From NCBI GenBank assembly GCA_016214075.1, contig JACRPI010000043.1:59832-123831 (forward strand): a stretch of DNA of 64,000 bases. Direction: 5' to 3'. Below the pieces are notes generated by a model, which was not told where the DNA came from, ran no database searches, and saw only the letters and a program-made list of their open reading frames with translations. Position numbers and translations under genes: made by a program. The DNA comes from Candidatus Woesearchaeota archaeon. GTDB lineage: Archaea > Nanobdellota > Nanobdellia > Woesearchaeales > DSVV01. This document shows positions 1-7,867 of this stretch, one piece after another. The stretch's first letter is position 1. Every line of letters begins with the position of its first letter.

Positions 1-602
1 TCCTGATCGCAAATATACGTGTCCTCAGGACTATAAAGTAAACAAACTGTTGGAGTTGCAATAGATTGGTAGCTGTAACAAAGGCTTGCTTGCAATGTTG
101 TTTCATACGATTCTCCAAGAGTGAGAGAAACAGGCGCTTCTTCTGCGACAGAAACAAAATATTGGTATCCTCCTGGGGCATAGATATTTTTACCGTAAAA
201 TTCTGCAGGAAGCTCAATTGGTTCTGTATCTAGTTTGACAATGGTAGGATCATATCCACTAAGAACCACTTTTCCTTGCGGTTCATCGTATGCGCCTTTA
301 TTTTCTAAAACAAGTTGAAGATTCAAATATTGTTGATCATAAAAAACATAATCATCGTCGAGGAAAGAGAGAACAACTCCTTCTGTTCCAGTTCTGTATG
401 CGTCTGCTTCTTGACTGCTGTAGAATGTTCCGCAAGAAGAGAGAAGAAGAGAAAAACAAAGTAATAAGACAAAAAATAACAACATGGCCAGACGAAGCGA
501 ACGAGGTTGCCCTACGAAGTGGGGTGTTCTCGTTCGCGGAGTAGGGCGTGCGTCAGCACGACCGTCTGTGCCATCGTTGTTGTTATTTTTTGCTTTTATC
601 AT
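1..602 (-). CDS. lipoprotein, partial (runs off left edge), interrupted by an in-frame repeat
   Basis: Reading from ATG 602 the frame stays open to the window edge. A GAGG site lies 7 nt before the ATG, 30 nt after the stop of the upstream gene. The first five residues (MIKAK) look like a normal signal n-region. The next ~36 residues are encoded by a palindromic repeat (471-591). Then follow a hydrophobic h-region (LLFFVLLLCFSLLL) and the lipobox LSSC. The mature part (LSSCGTFYSSQ.., then a 'SFLDDD' stretch and 'LENKG') parallels the complete lipoprotein encoded at 633-1889, so the two are paralogues in one operon. Function is unknown; a surface-anchored beta-rich protein is likely. An alternative start at the ATG inside the repeat end (485) would give a bare signal peptide starting MLLFF. 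Confidence 0.8.
   Translation of the reverse strand, partial: MIKAKNNNNDGTDGRADARPTPRTRTPHFVGQPRSLRLAMLLFFVLLLCFSLLLSSCGTFYSSQEADAYRTGTEGVVLSFLDDDYVFYDQQYLNLQLVLENKGAYDEPQGKVVLSGYDPTIVKLDTEPIELPAEFYGKNIYAPGGYQYFVSVAEEAPVSLTLGESYETTLQASLCYSYQSIATPTVCLLYSPEDTYICDQ
471..591. repeat. palindromic element A (ATAACAAC family), inside a lipoprotein gene
   Basis: A 121-bp element with left end AAAAAATAACAACATGGC and right end GCCATCGTTGTTGTTATTTT. The ends are inverted copies with a 4-nt asymmetry that is identical in elements B (5227) and C (25820). Inside, GCGAACGAG (497-505) pairs with CTCGTTCGC (529-537), and GCCCTAC (509-515) pairs with GTAGGGC (541-547). The two pairings interleave, as in an H-type pseudoknot. 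The loop motif ACGAAGTG lies at 514-521. T6 tracts point outward on both strands. The element keeps the lipoprotein frame open on the minus strand. Confidence 0.85.
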
Positions 603-632
603 AACATTTCCTCAAATAATAAATAATGCAAA

Positions 633-1889
633 CTAATACGTCACAATCTTCTCAATCGTCACAGGTACTGATTGCGATAAGGTGTAGCCATAATCAAATT
701 GTATCGAAAGCTGCGTCATGTATGGCGCTTGCTCAATGGAAAACATATCCAAATCTTCAACAGCATCTTCATTGACAATACAAGTAATTTTATCATCATC
801 GCCTTTTAAGGTGAGAGGATTTGGTGTGCAAGTAATTAAATCCCCATCATCGCCAGGGTTCAATTCTCGTCCTGTTGCAGGATCATACCCATTAAAGTCA
901 TACATCAAGTCTTCGCTGGAAAGCATGAAAGACTTCAAAAATACCATATTATAATCCTTCGATGCGAGTCCTGTTGCTGTGCATGCATGTTCTATCTTCT
1001 CTTTGTTAATGACTTTTCCGTTGCCGCTGTTCTGCACATGAATGATAAACATAGGGCGGATATATCCTGTTCCAGTAGGAATCATTTTGCTTTCAATCGA
1101 TGTAATCGCAAGTGGTGCGCCCTGCCCGCTTAAACTCACATCAGTTGCTTCACATGCGCCAGGAAAAATATTCATTTTGTTGACATCCGTATCAATGCAA
1201 ATATCTTGGTTCCATGTTGTTGTATATTCGTAACATGCAGTTGCGACAATTTCAATGTCATGAGTCTCACTTAATGGACCAACAGTTTTTGCTTTTGCAG
1301 GATAAGAGAGCGTCGTCGTGCCGCCTTCATAATTAAAGATAGACTTACCTTCAAGAGAAAACCATTTTGTTTTGTACGGATTCGCGACAGCAGTGGTATC
1401 GCGCAAGCGTTCAATGTTCGTGCGTGCGTCTTGAATTTTTTGTTTAAGATCAACAGCAGTTTCAGCGTCCGCAGTTTTAAGCGCGAGCGTATACTCGTCA
1501 ATTGCTGCGTTGTAATCTTCAATGTCATCTCGAACAGATAAACTGAGTTCATCTACAGCGTCAAAAGTAGAGCATTCGTTATCATCATCAACAAGACACA
1601 TATAATCATCTTCGATAGAGAGCGTAATGAAACCAGTAAGCGTATGCGCGCCAGTGTTTTCTAGTTCAAGAGCAACAGTGAAAGGGGTGTCTTCATAAAC
1701 AGTTTGTGAAGGATTTTCATCAAGGAAAGAAAAATCTAAGCCACTAGTTCCTTCCCAAAATGCTTCGTTGGAAGTATAAACTTTGGAAGTAGTCGTGCCG
1801 CAACTAGAAAGAAGAAGCAACGCAGAAAGAACAACAAGAATGCAAAGTGAAGAAAACTGTTTTGAAGAAAAGTGTTTCGCAGGAATCAT
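633..1889 (-). CDS. surface lipoprotein (418 aa), function unknown
   Basis: The N-terminus has a lipoprotein signal: a basic n-region, a hydrophobic stretch (LCILVVLSALLLL) and the lipobox LSSC, so the mature protein should be lipid-anchored outside the membrane. The mature chain is beta-rich and acidic, with a 'LENTG' segment typical of immunoglobulin-like or CARDB-type folds, scattered Cys pairs, and a short coiled-coil stretch near residues 115-160 (many Ala, Glu, Lys). The start overlaps the stop of the 1886-4984 gene by ATGA, so the two are translationally coupled. It is paralogous to the truncated lipoprotein downstream (1-602). No enzyme motif was seen. Confidence 0.85.
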   Translation of the reverse strand: MIPAKHFSSKQFSSLCILVVLSALLLLSSCGTTTSKVYTSNEAFWEGTSGLDFSFLDENPSQTVYEDTPFTVALELENTGAHTLTGFITLSIEDDYMCLVDDDNECSTFDAVDELSLSVRDDIEDYNAAIDEYTLALKTADAETAVDLKQKIQDARTNIERLRDTTAVANPYKTKWFSLEGKSIFNYEGGTTTLSYPAKAKTVGPLSETHDIEIVATACYEYTTTWNQDICIDTDVNKMNIFPGACEATDVSLSGQGAPLAITSIESKMIPTGTGYIRPMFIIHVQNSGNGKVINKEKIEHACTATGLASKDYNMVFLKSFMLSSEDLMYDFNGYDPATGRELNPGDDGDLITCTPNPLTLKGDDDKITCIVNEDAVEDLDMFSIEQAPYMTQLSIQFDYGYTLSQSVPVTIEKIVTY

Positions 1890-4800
1890 GATGTTGCTGC
1901 CTCCACTTGTTTTTCATTATTCCATTCTATTTGAATATTTGCATGCCCTTCACCAAGAGTAGATTCTTGTGTTTTCACATTACGAACAGTAAGACCAGGT
2001 ATATCATCAGATGCGCAAGAACCAAACGCAATGTCTTCATACCATGAGATAGAACAAACCTCATCAAGATCTGTAAGATCTTCTGGATTTGTCGCAACAC
2101 TAAAGACAATATTGGAACCATCATATTCTACATAGAAGACATCAGGAACAAGCGCAGTAGGTTTATCTTCCAAAAGATAATCTGTGTTGAGAACAAAGTC
2201 CTCAAAGTATCTGTATTTGAAAAGAGAATTATCGCTGTCATAATATGCCTGAACAAAAGGGTATCCTTCAAACAACAACCATTGCGCATAGACAGGTGGT
2301 TTGACTGAATCGATCAGCTCCGTCATACCAGAAGCAGGGGTCGCATAGAAATAGACAGGCAATGCGCGATCACCGCTACCCATAGAAAGCCAGAGTGTCC
2401 AGCTTCCAAAAGTGCCGAGCGTTGCATTGCTCGGAGTAAATCGTAAATAGTCTGGTTCATAAGTCACAGAGTCTTCTCTAAAGAAATCATCGGCATTACT
2501 TGTGGACTTCATCACGCTGTCAGTAAGTACAAGAGATTCGCAAAGATCAACATAATCCTGCACGCGTGTTGCGTAAAGCACAGCGTCTTCATTTGAAGAA
2601 GTGTCATCTGCTTGCGGAAGACGATAAATACCATAATAATATGCGCTATATGCATCGTCAGTATACCCAACAGTTTCTGCGATATTCTTGAGATATGCCG
2701 CGCCAACATTGATATTCGTTTCAGCGTCATACAGATCATAAGTTTCATCAAGAGACGCCTGTGAGCTAAGTTGTTCTGCAAGCTGTTCAGTCACGCCCAT
2801 TAATCCTGTTCGTTTATCAAGATAGTAATTATGGTCTCCTGAAGAAGTCTGCGCGATAATACCTGCAAGAGAACAGACAGGAGTGCCATACGTTGTTTGT
2901 GCGGCAAAGAGTTCATCGCCATAATTGTAAAATAAATATTGCAGCAATTCATCTTTTTCAGCGCTGGAAAAGGTAGGGGTGCTTCCTGTGGATTGACGAG
3001 CATCGCCAGAAGCACCAGATGGAGCGCTTTCTTCACGTTCAACAACAGTCACGCTCGTGTCATCGCTCAACTGATAATCATATCGAGTTTTAACGTAGAA
3101 ATAATGCGTCGAGATAGGCGTTGCGCCAAGTAAGCCAGAAACATCATCAATATTCAATCGACAGCTAATCGTGATATAATCCTTGATGTCTTTGTATTCT
3201 GGTTTATCAACATCAAGAGTATATGCGTTATAACCTTCAAGTTGTGCAGTGCAAATTTCTTCAAGACAGCTCTCATCCCCGCCGCATTCCTGGCCGACTT
3301 TGCTGTTATATCCTTCTTCGCTTGCGATGCAATCATCAACAGTATACGTTGTCCAGTCATCATCTGTGCATTGCGCAATGTCCAAACTTGTTTCTTCAGG
3401 AATAATCAAAACAACTTCATCGAGCGCAGCAATGACACCGCCCCATCCTTGCGAACCATCGAGCGTGAGCGCAAGGCGCGGCTTGACTGCGTAGGATTCG
3501 CTGATGCCAAGTAATGGTTCTTCAGGTCCCATTCCTATTGCGACAGGACCATTGGTGTAATGCGCGACAGGAGCCTGGTCTTGGATTTGGTATTCGTCGA
3601 GAAGATCGATACCTTGCCGTGTCGCTGCAGTAAGCGCGTCACGATCAGTGAAATAGCGTTTCAAATACCCAATAGTCTGGAAATTGAATTCCGCGGTATA
3701 AGTAATTTTATTTGTTCCTTCAGGAAGTTTTTCAAAGCTGCAATCCAATTCTTCTTGTTGCAAATTATAAATTTCAAACGAATCATCAGGGTAGACACTT
3801 CCGTTCATTCTGTTTTTCTCGCTTCCTGCGTAGCATGCGACACCAACAGTCACTGCGTCATCAAGCGTGCGCGCGAGGAGTGTTGCGTAGACAGTGACTG
3901 GTTCATTTTCTTCATATTCTGTTTTTGAAGCAGTAAGATCTTCTAAATAAACGCCGAGTTTTTCATTTTCGTTTTCTTCAACAACGCCGTAATAATATTC
4001 GCCTGTTGCTTGTTTCATGCGCATGCTAAAAATATCGCGCATGTTTCCAAAGCCACCAACAACGCCGTTCCAAAGCATACCCCAACCTTCCCATGCTTTG
4101 TCCCACATAAGCCCCGCTGCATACATTCGATCAGCGCCTGCAGTATCGAGTTCAATGTCGCTAAGTTCAACCATGCTTGTACCTATAGCATAAAAGATGA
4201 TACCAAGAAGGAATAAAGCAAGGAACCAACGAAACCAACGAGTTGGACCAGTAGCAATACTTTGACCACGAATAAGAACAGCATAATATATCCATGTTAA
4301 TGTGATAAAACCATTCGCGACATACAACCTAATGAAATCAATCTGCTGAAGAATCGCAAAATCATTAGTGACATAAGGAATGAGTATTTCAAAAAGAAAC
4401 ACAAAGATGAAAAGCGTTCTGTATACATCGCCATTGCGTTCGCTTGGATCAAAGATGAAGAAGATCACAAACAAGATCATTAAAAAATTAATCCAAAGAA
4501 GATAATAGAGTGTCGGCGTGATCAAAAATAATTTTGCGAAGTGATATCCTATCGCAAGAGCAAGAAGCATCGTGTTGCTTCCTGGAGTAATGTGTGCAGG
4601 TCCAATAGCGCCACCTGCTCCACGAATCGCATGCCATGCAATAGACAAAGGTTTTCGAACAGCAGCAGTAGCAAGCTGTGCCCAAGGGTGTTGATGCTGA
4701 GAAGAAATCCATCCAGGCATTTGCGATTGGAGTTGCCCAATCTGTGCGGAACGTTGTTCTGGTGTCATGCCTGGAAATCGAGAAAAATCTTTCAAGTCAT

Positions 4801-4984
4801 TGACTCGTGCTTGTGCGGCTTGTCGTTCAGCGAGAAGTCGTGTTCGTTCTGCGGTTTGATCAGTATGCCATTGTCGTGCTTCACCGACTTTGCGATCGAC
4901 TTGCAAACGAATGTCGCGCATAGATTGGAGTGATGAGGCCCATGCCTGCCAAGGCAAACCGCGTAACGTATCCAACCAAGCCAT
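1886..4984 (-). CDS. polytopic membrane protein with degenerate SLT/lysozyme-like domain (1032 aa)
   Basis: Residues 1-90 are polar and helical with a basic coiled-coil-like stretch. About six transmembrane helices follow between residues 135 and 275, then a large extracytoplasmic part. Around residues 690-795 the chain follows the lytic transglycosylase (SLT/goose-lysozyme) pattern: 'SLAGIIAQTSSGD', 'TGLMGV', 'NINVGAAYLKNI', 'SAYYYG'. In active SLT domains the helix ends in Gln-Glu-Ser with Glu catalytic; here Thr/Ser stands there, so I infer a binding or structural domain. ATG 4984 is chosen because AGAGG lies 7 nt upstream; a TTG two codons earlier would sit on that site. It heads an operon with two lipoproteins, so it may organise a surface complex. 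The SLT assignment rests on motif spacing, not a search. Confidence 0.75.
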   Translation of the reverse strand: MAWLDTLRGLPWQAWASSLQSMRDIRLQVDRKVGEARQWHTDQTAERTRLLAERQAAQARVNDLKDFSRFPGMTPEQRSAQIGQLQSQMPGWISSQHQHPWAQLATAAVRKPLSIAWHAIRGAGGAIGPAHITPGSNTMLLALAIGYHFAKLFLITPTLYYLLWINFLMILFVIFFIFDPSERNGDVYRTLFIFVFLFEILIPYVTNDFAILQQIDFIRLYVANGFITLTWIYYAVLIRGQSIATGPTRWFRWFLALFLLGIIFYAIGTSMVELSDIELDTAGADRMYAAGLMWDKAWEGWGMLWNGVVGGFGNMRDIFSMRMKQATGEYYYGVVEENENEKLGVYLEDLTASKTEYEENEPVTVYATLLARTLDDAVTVGVACYAGSEKNRMNGSVYPDDSFEIYNLQQEELDCSFEKLPEGTNKITYTAEFNFQTIGYLKRYFTDRDALTAATRQGIDLLDEYQIQDQAPVAHYTNGPVAIGMGPEEPLLGISESYAVKPRLALTLDGSQGWGGVIAALDEVVLIIPEETSLDIAQCTDDDWTTYTVDDCIASEEGYNSKVGQECGGDESCLEEICTAQLEGYNAYTLDVDKPEYKDIKDYITISCRLNIDDVSGLLGATPISTHYFYVKTRYDYQLSDDTSVTVVEREESAPSGASGDARQSTGSTPTFSSAEKDELLQYLFYNYGDELFAAQTTYGTPVCSLAGIIAQTSSGDHNYYLDKRTGLMGVTEQLAEQLSSQASLDETYDLYDAETNINVGAAYLKNIAETVGYTDDAYSAYYYGIYRLPQADDTSSNEDAVLYATRVQDYVDLCESLVLTDSVMKSTSNADDFFREDSVTYEPDYLRFTPSNATLGTFGSWTLWLSMGSGDRALPVYFYATPASGMTELIDSVKPPVYAQWLLFEGYPFVQAYYDSDNSLFKYRYFEDFVLNTDYLLEDKPTALVPDVFYVEYDGSNIVFSVATNPEDLTDLDEVCSISWYEDIAFGSCASDDIPGLTVRNVKTQESTLGEGHANIQIEWNNEKQVEAATS

Positions 4985-5050
4985 AATCAAACCTCTTTTT
5001 AGGAGAATAGAGTAAGAACTATTCCCATGAGATGATTATGAGAAAAAGCA

Positions 5051-5060
5051 GTATATATAT
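5051..5060 (-). promoter_or_regulatory. TATA box for the 4984-to-1 surface operon
   Basis: The minus strand reads ATATATATAC here. Initiation would fall near 5030, leaving a leader of about 45 nt that carries the AGAGG ribosome site. This is the only strong TATA-like stretch before the gene; element B lies further upstream. Confidence 0.45.
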
Positions 5061-5226
5061 GTTGCTAAAATAGAGTAAACGAGATGGAATAAGGGGAGTC
5101 TCTTACTTTTTCTAATCTTATCTAATCTTATAATAATCATAAAAAGAAAGAGAGGCTCGACAAATGCTCGCGTCTCAACGCACAATGTCTCACAGGAATG
5201 TTCGACCTTGTGCGTTTTTCTCCAAC

Positions 5227-5388
5227 AAAAAATAACAACATGGCCAGACGGAGCGAACCACGTTCCTATGCCTAAACGAAGTGAAGGCTAGGGTTGTGGT
5301 TTGCGCAGTAGGACAAGCTTTTTGGCATAGGGAAAGCCAGAAAGCCAAAAAGTTGTCCGTCTGTGCCATCGTTGTTGTTATTTTTTTG
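5227..5388. repeat. palindromic element B (ATAACAAC family), intergenic
   Basis: It has the same ends as elements A and C, including the 4-nt asymmetry, around a different core. GCGAACCAC (5253-5261) pairs with GTGGTTTGC (5296-5304, one G-U), and CCTATGCC (5265-5272) pairs with GGCATAGG (5324-5331). The pairings interleave as in element A but with other sequences. A competing local hairpin, GCCT (5270-5273) with AGGC (5285-5288), presents the 11-nt loop AAACGAAGTGA. A further ~15-bp stem joins GGACAAGCTTTTTGGC to GCCAAAAAGTTGTCC near the right end. The element lies in the 4985-5445 gap, which otherwise holds the operon promoter and a 10-nt tandem duplication (TCTAATCTTA, 5111-5130). Confidence 0.85.
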
Positions 5389-5445
5389 CTAAGATAAATC
5401 ATAACAAGAAAATAATGAATAAAGAAAAAGTATTATGAAAAAATC

Positions 5446-7188
5446 CTACTCACTCTCCCTAACCTCAACATCCATCTTTCTGATTTCAAGAGATCGTGTT
5501 GGTTCTATTTTAATAGAATTCGTACCAGGTTCAATATAATCAGTAATCTGGCGCTCGTACTCAATGTCATACGTGTCTAAGTAAAATTTGTGTCCATTGA
5601 CATAAATGTTCGATGTTTTTCGTTCTTCATCATCAACAAAAGTAAACACAATCCACGCGTCATACCCTGGGAAAAATTCATACACTTCTGTCACATCAGA
5701 ACTTCCTTCTGTTGGACAGAAATCACTGACAATCTGTCCTTGGCTCGAGTACCCAGTAGAGCAAACATCGCATTCATCTTCGCTTAAGCTTGCTTCACAA
5801 ACACTATCCAAGCCAGTGGAAGGCACAACATCACACCAGAAATTATCTTCGTCTTGGTCAAAGCAGCAGTCTTTATCATAAGACGCGCTGCATCCAGAAG
5901 GACAAGTACCATCGTGATCATCACCGCATTGCTCTTCGCATTCATCCGGAGCATAGCCATCTTCATCTTCATATCCTGTGGAACAAACAGAGCATTTCGA
6001 GGTATCTACTTCGCTGATTTCTGCGCAGCGTGCGTCAGCGTCGCTTGGCTGGACATCGCACCAATATTTGTTGCGTCCTTCAAAGCAGCAGTCTGGATCA
6101 TCATCTTCTTGGCAGCCGGATGGACAATAGCCATCACTTTCTCCACAATCATAATCTGCAATAAAGCGGTCTCTGCTATATTCTTCGCTGTAAAGGAACG
6201 CGTCATCATCAATATCAAAATAATAAACAGGATATTCCTGTTCAGAGAGTTCTGTGTTGACAGAAATACTATAAATCAAATATTCTCCTTTCTCTGCTTT
6301 AAAGAGAAGATAGTTGTCTCCCGCGGAAAGCGCGGTTGGGGAAAATTCAACCATGTTAATCTGCTGGCAGTCAGGAATAGAAGAGTACACTAATTCTGTG
6401 TTAACGCTGATTTTCAAAGGACCGACTTCGCGAGGATTGCAGTCAGGATAAAAGTATAATCGTGCAAGTTCAACATTGAATTTCTCCACATCAGAGACAG
6501 TGAAGGTTGTCTTGCTCGTTTGCTGGCTGATGTCAGTCACATCACCAGTAATTTGAAGCGTCGCAAGCTGATATTCGTTGGTCGTCCAAAATTTGTAGCC
6601 AACTTCGCTCACGCTAAACTCAAGAATGTTTACATCAGAGAGAGAATATGCGCTGAGGTCAAGAGGAGTGATTGCGCCAGAAGTAATTTCTCCTTCATAG
6701 ATAAGATTGCCATTGAGTTTGACAATAATGCGTCCTTGTCCTTCGTCAACATTGAAGGAAAGCAGCACGTTATCTGTATAATCAGGATCATCCACGTAAA
6801 AAGTAAGGTTGCGAGAAAGTTCATCAAACATCCCATTTTTAACATACAAAGAATCTTGAGAAAAGAGAACTGTTGCTTCTGTGAACGTATACAAATTCAC
6901 CGCAGAAATGCTATGTTCAAAAGAAGATTCTTGAAGATAATAAATTCTACCTGGACTTTCTGAAAGAACAGTTTCAGCGACTAATGCCGCTGCCGCGGAT
7001 GCTGGACTTGTTGCGCCAGTGGTTGTGGAAGAACTTCCTTCAGGATACACATAACTCCCATCACCGAGAAGCGCTTCACGTTCTTCTGCAGGGAGAAAAA
7101 GAATATACAAGAGAATGAATCCTGCAATAAGAATGACAAGTGTTGCTGCGGAACTTGCGCTTTGCGCTTTTCTATGTATAATCTTCAA
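5446..7188 (-). CDS. pilin-like secreted protein with two Cys-rich repeats (580 aa)
   Basis: Start is TTG 7188, supported by GGTGA six nt upstream; no ATG fits. The N-terminus (basic residues, AQSASSAATLV, then about 20 hydrophobic residues) resembles archaeal class III (type IV pilin) signal peptides, though a simple N-terminal anchor is also possible. Residues 60-340 are beta-rich. Two homologous Cys-rich modules follow, about residues 345-414 and 417-490, each with CG...CPSGC...DCC...WCDV...C...CSVC/CDVCSTGY. A final beta domain closes the protein. A TATA-like CTTTTATAT lies near 7270-7282. It may belong with the lipoprotein/SLT-like operon downstream. Function unknown. Confidence 0.8.
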   Translation of the reverse strand: MKIIHRKAQSASSAATLVILIAGFILLYILFLPAEEREALLGDGSYVYPEGSSSTTTGATSPASAAAALVAETVLSESPGRIYYLQESSFEHSISAVNLYTFTEATVLFSQDSLYVKNGMFDELSRNLTFYVDDPDYTDNVLLSFNVDEGQGRIIVKLNGNLIYEGEITSGAITPLDLSAYSLSDVNILEFSVSEVGYKFWTTNEYQLATLQITGDVTDISQQTSKTTFTVSDVEKFNVELARLYFYPDCNPREVGPLKISVNTELVYSSIPDCQQINMVEFSPTALSAGDNYLLFKAEKGEYLIYSISVNTELSEQEYPVYYFDIDDDAFLYSEEYSRDRFIADYDCGESDGYCPSGCQEDDDPDCCFEGRNKYWCDVQPSDADARCAEISEVDTSKCSVCSTGYEDEDGYAPDECEEQCGDDHDGTCPSGCSASYDKDCCFDQDEDNFWCDVVPSTGLDSVCEASLSEDECDVCSTGYSSQGQIVSDFCPTEGSSDVTEVYEFFPGYDAWIVFTFVDDEERKTSNIYVNGHKFYLDTYDIEYERQITDYIEPGTNSIKIEPTRSLEIRKMDVEVRESE

Positions 7189-7320
7189 CTCACGTCACCT
7201 TTTTTCCCGAGCAATGTCCGCAGTGCCAAAAGCAGAGCAAAAGCATTCCTCTTCGTCATTTTCTGCATATAGGGATATAAAAGGTTTTCTATGAGCACAG
7301 TTATTTTGGAGTATGAATTT

Positions 7321-7447
7321 GCAAAAAACAACAACAAGGGCAGCAAACACGGCCATTTGCTACGCAAATGTCCTATTCGCAAAGGAAATTTCCACACTTT
7401 GTATGGAAATTCCCTCTGCACTCAGTTTGCACCTTGTTGTTTTTTGC
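7321..7447. repeat. palindromic element E (GCAAAAAACAACAA ends)
   Basis: A 127-bp element bounded by perfect inverted 14-mers (GCAAAAAACAACAA and its complement). Inside are two hairpins: CATTTGC/GCAAATG (7354-7370, 3-nt loop) and GGAAATTTCCA/TGGAAATTCC (7384-7413, one bulge). The ends resemble, but differ from, those of elements A-C (A-tract then AACAAC). It directly abuts element D. Confidence 0.75.
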
Positions 7448-7684
7448 GTACCCGCCGCTGGCGCACGACGCGACGGGGGACGCCCCCAGCCTTTAACAAA
7501 GCCTGAGGAAAGGTGATGTGGCTTTGCAGCCACATATCGCAACCACGCAGAAAGAGTAGAGAGGTTGCGACGTGGAGCTTCATGCTCCTCTTTGCGTGTC
7601 AACCGAGCGTAACCAGTTGCGGGGTGTCGCGTAGGACGTGGAACGAAGTGACACGTCCGTCGTGCCGCCTGCTGCGGCGGGTAC
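7448..7684. repeat. palindromic element D (GTACCCGCCGC ends) carrying the 195-nt shared core
   Basis: The outer ends are GTACCCGCCGC and GCGGCGGGTAC, extended by CACGACG/CGTCGTG. The core 7466-7660 is nearly identical to 25840-26036 in element C: four substitutions and one 2-nt indel. Stems visible in the core are ACGCGAC/GTCGCGT closing it (7468-7474 with 7626-7632), ATGTGGCT/AGCCACAT (a GCAA tetraloop on the minus strand), CGCAACC/GGTTGCG, GGAGC/GCTCC, and GGACGTG/CACGTCC (7634-7658) with loop GAACGAAGTGA. I infer a structured RNA or a hairpin-forming DNA cassette. Minus-strand open frames across it are not considered coding. Confidence 0.8.
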
Positions 7685-7699
7685 TAAAGGATTTTATTA

Positions 7700-7760
7700 C
7701 ATGAGAAGTCGGCGAAAGCCCCGCACTTTAGTGCGGGGATGAAGCCGTTATCTTCTCATG
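7700..7760. repeat. IS200/IS605-end-like hairpin F
   Basis: The outer stem CATGAGAAG/CTTCTCATG (7700-7708, 7752-7760) encloses CGGC/GCCG and the apical stem CCCCGCAC-TTTA-GTGCGGGG (7719-7738), with unpaired GAAAG and ATGAA between. This layout (AAAGCCCC, stem, GGGGATGAAG) resembles the imperfect palindromes at ends of IS200/IS605 elements and 3' omega-RNA hairpins. That comparison is from memory. No tnpA or tnpB lies in the window. Confidence 0.6.
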
Positions 7761-7763
7761 TTT

Positions 7764-7822
7764 AATAATCCCGACGGCAAAGCCCACGTCTTTAGACGTG
7801 GGATACGCCGTCTGGGATTATT
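7764..7822. repeat. IS200/IS605-end-like hairpin G
   Basis: Same architecture as hairpin F with different stems: AATAATCCC/GGGATTATT outside, GACGGC/GCCGTC (7773-7778, 7807-7812), then CCCACGTC-TTTA-GACGTGGG (7783-7802). The TTTA loop and the AAAGCCC...GGGAT frame are conserved between F and G while the stems covary. It ends 45 bp before pelA, so it may lie at or before that gene's transcription start. Confidence 0.6.
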
Positions 7823-7867
7823 TTTACTTAGGAAAAACATATTAACTGCATAAGAAAGCAGAAACGA

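Noticed and set aside
471..591. Element A as a spliced intron
   Set aside because: No bulge-helix-bulge or group I/II landmarks are visible. The frame is open through it, so in-frame insertion is simpler; RNA data would be needed to revive this.
7360..7602. Minus-strand open frame sharing about 40 residues with another frame at 25745-26113
   Set aside because: Both frames lie across the shared 195-nt core. The 2-nt indel breaks the common frame and the changes preserve base pairing rather than codons, so the similarity comes from the repeat.
7466..7660. Core as RNase P or SRP RNA
   Set aside because: A GAGGAAAG stretch recalls RNase P, but the other conserved RNase P and SRP blocks I know are absent, and two copies with different ends do not fit a single housekeeping RNA.
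7700..7822. CRISPR-like repeats
   Set aside because: There are only two hairpins with different stems and no spacers of regular length.
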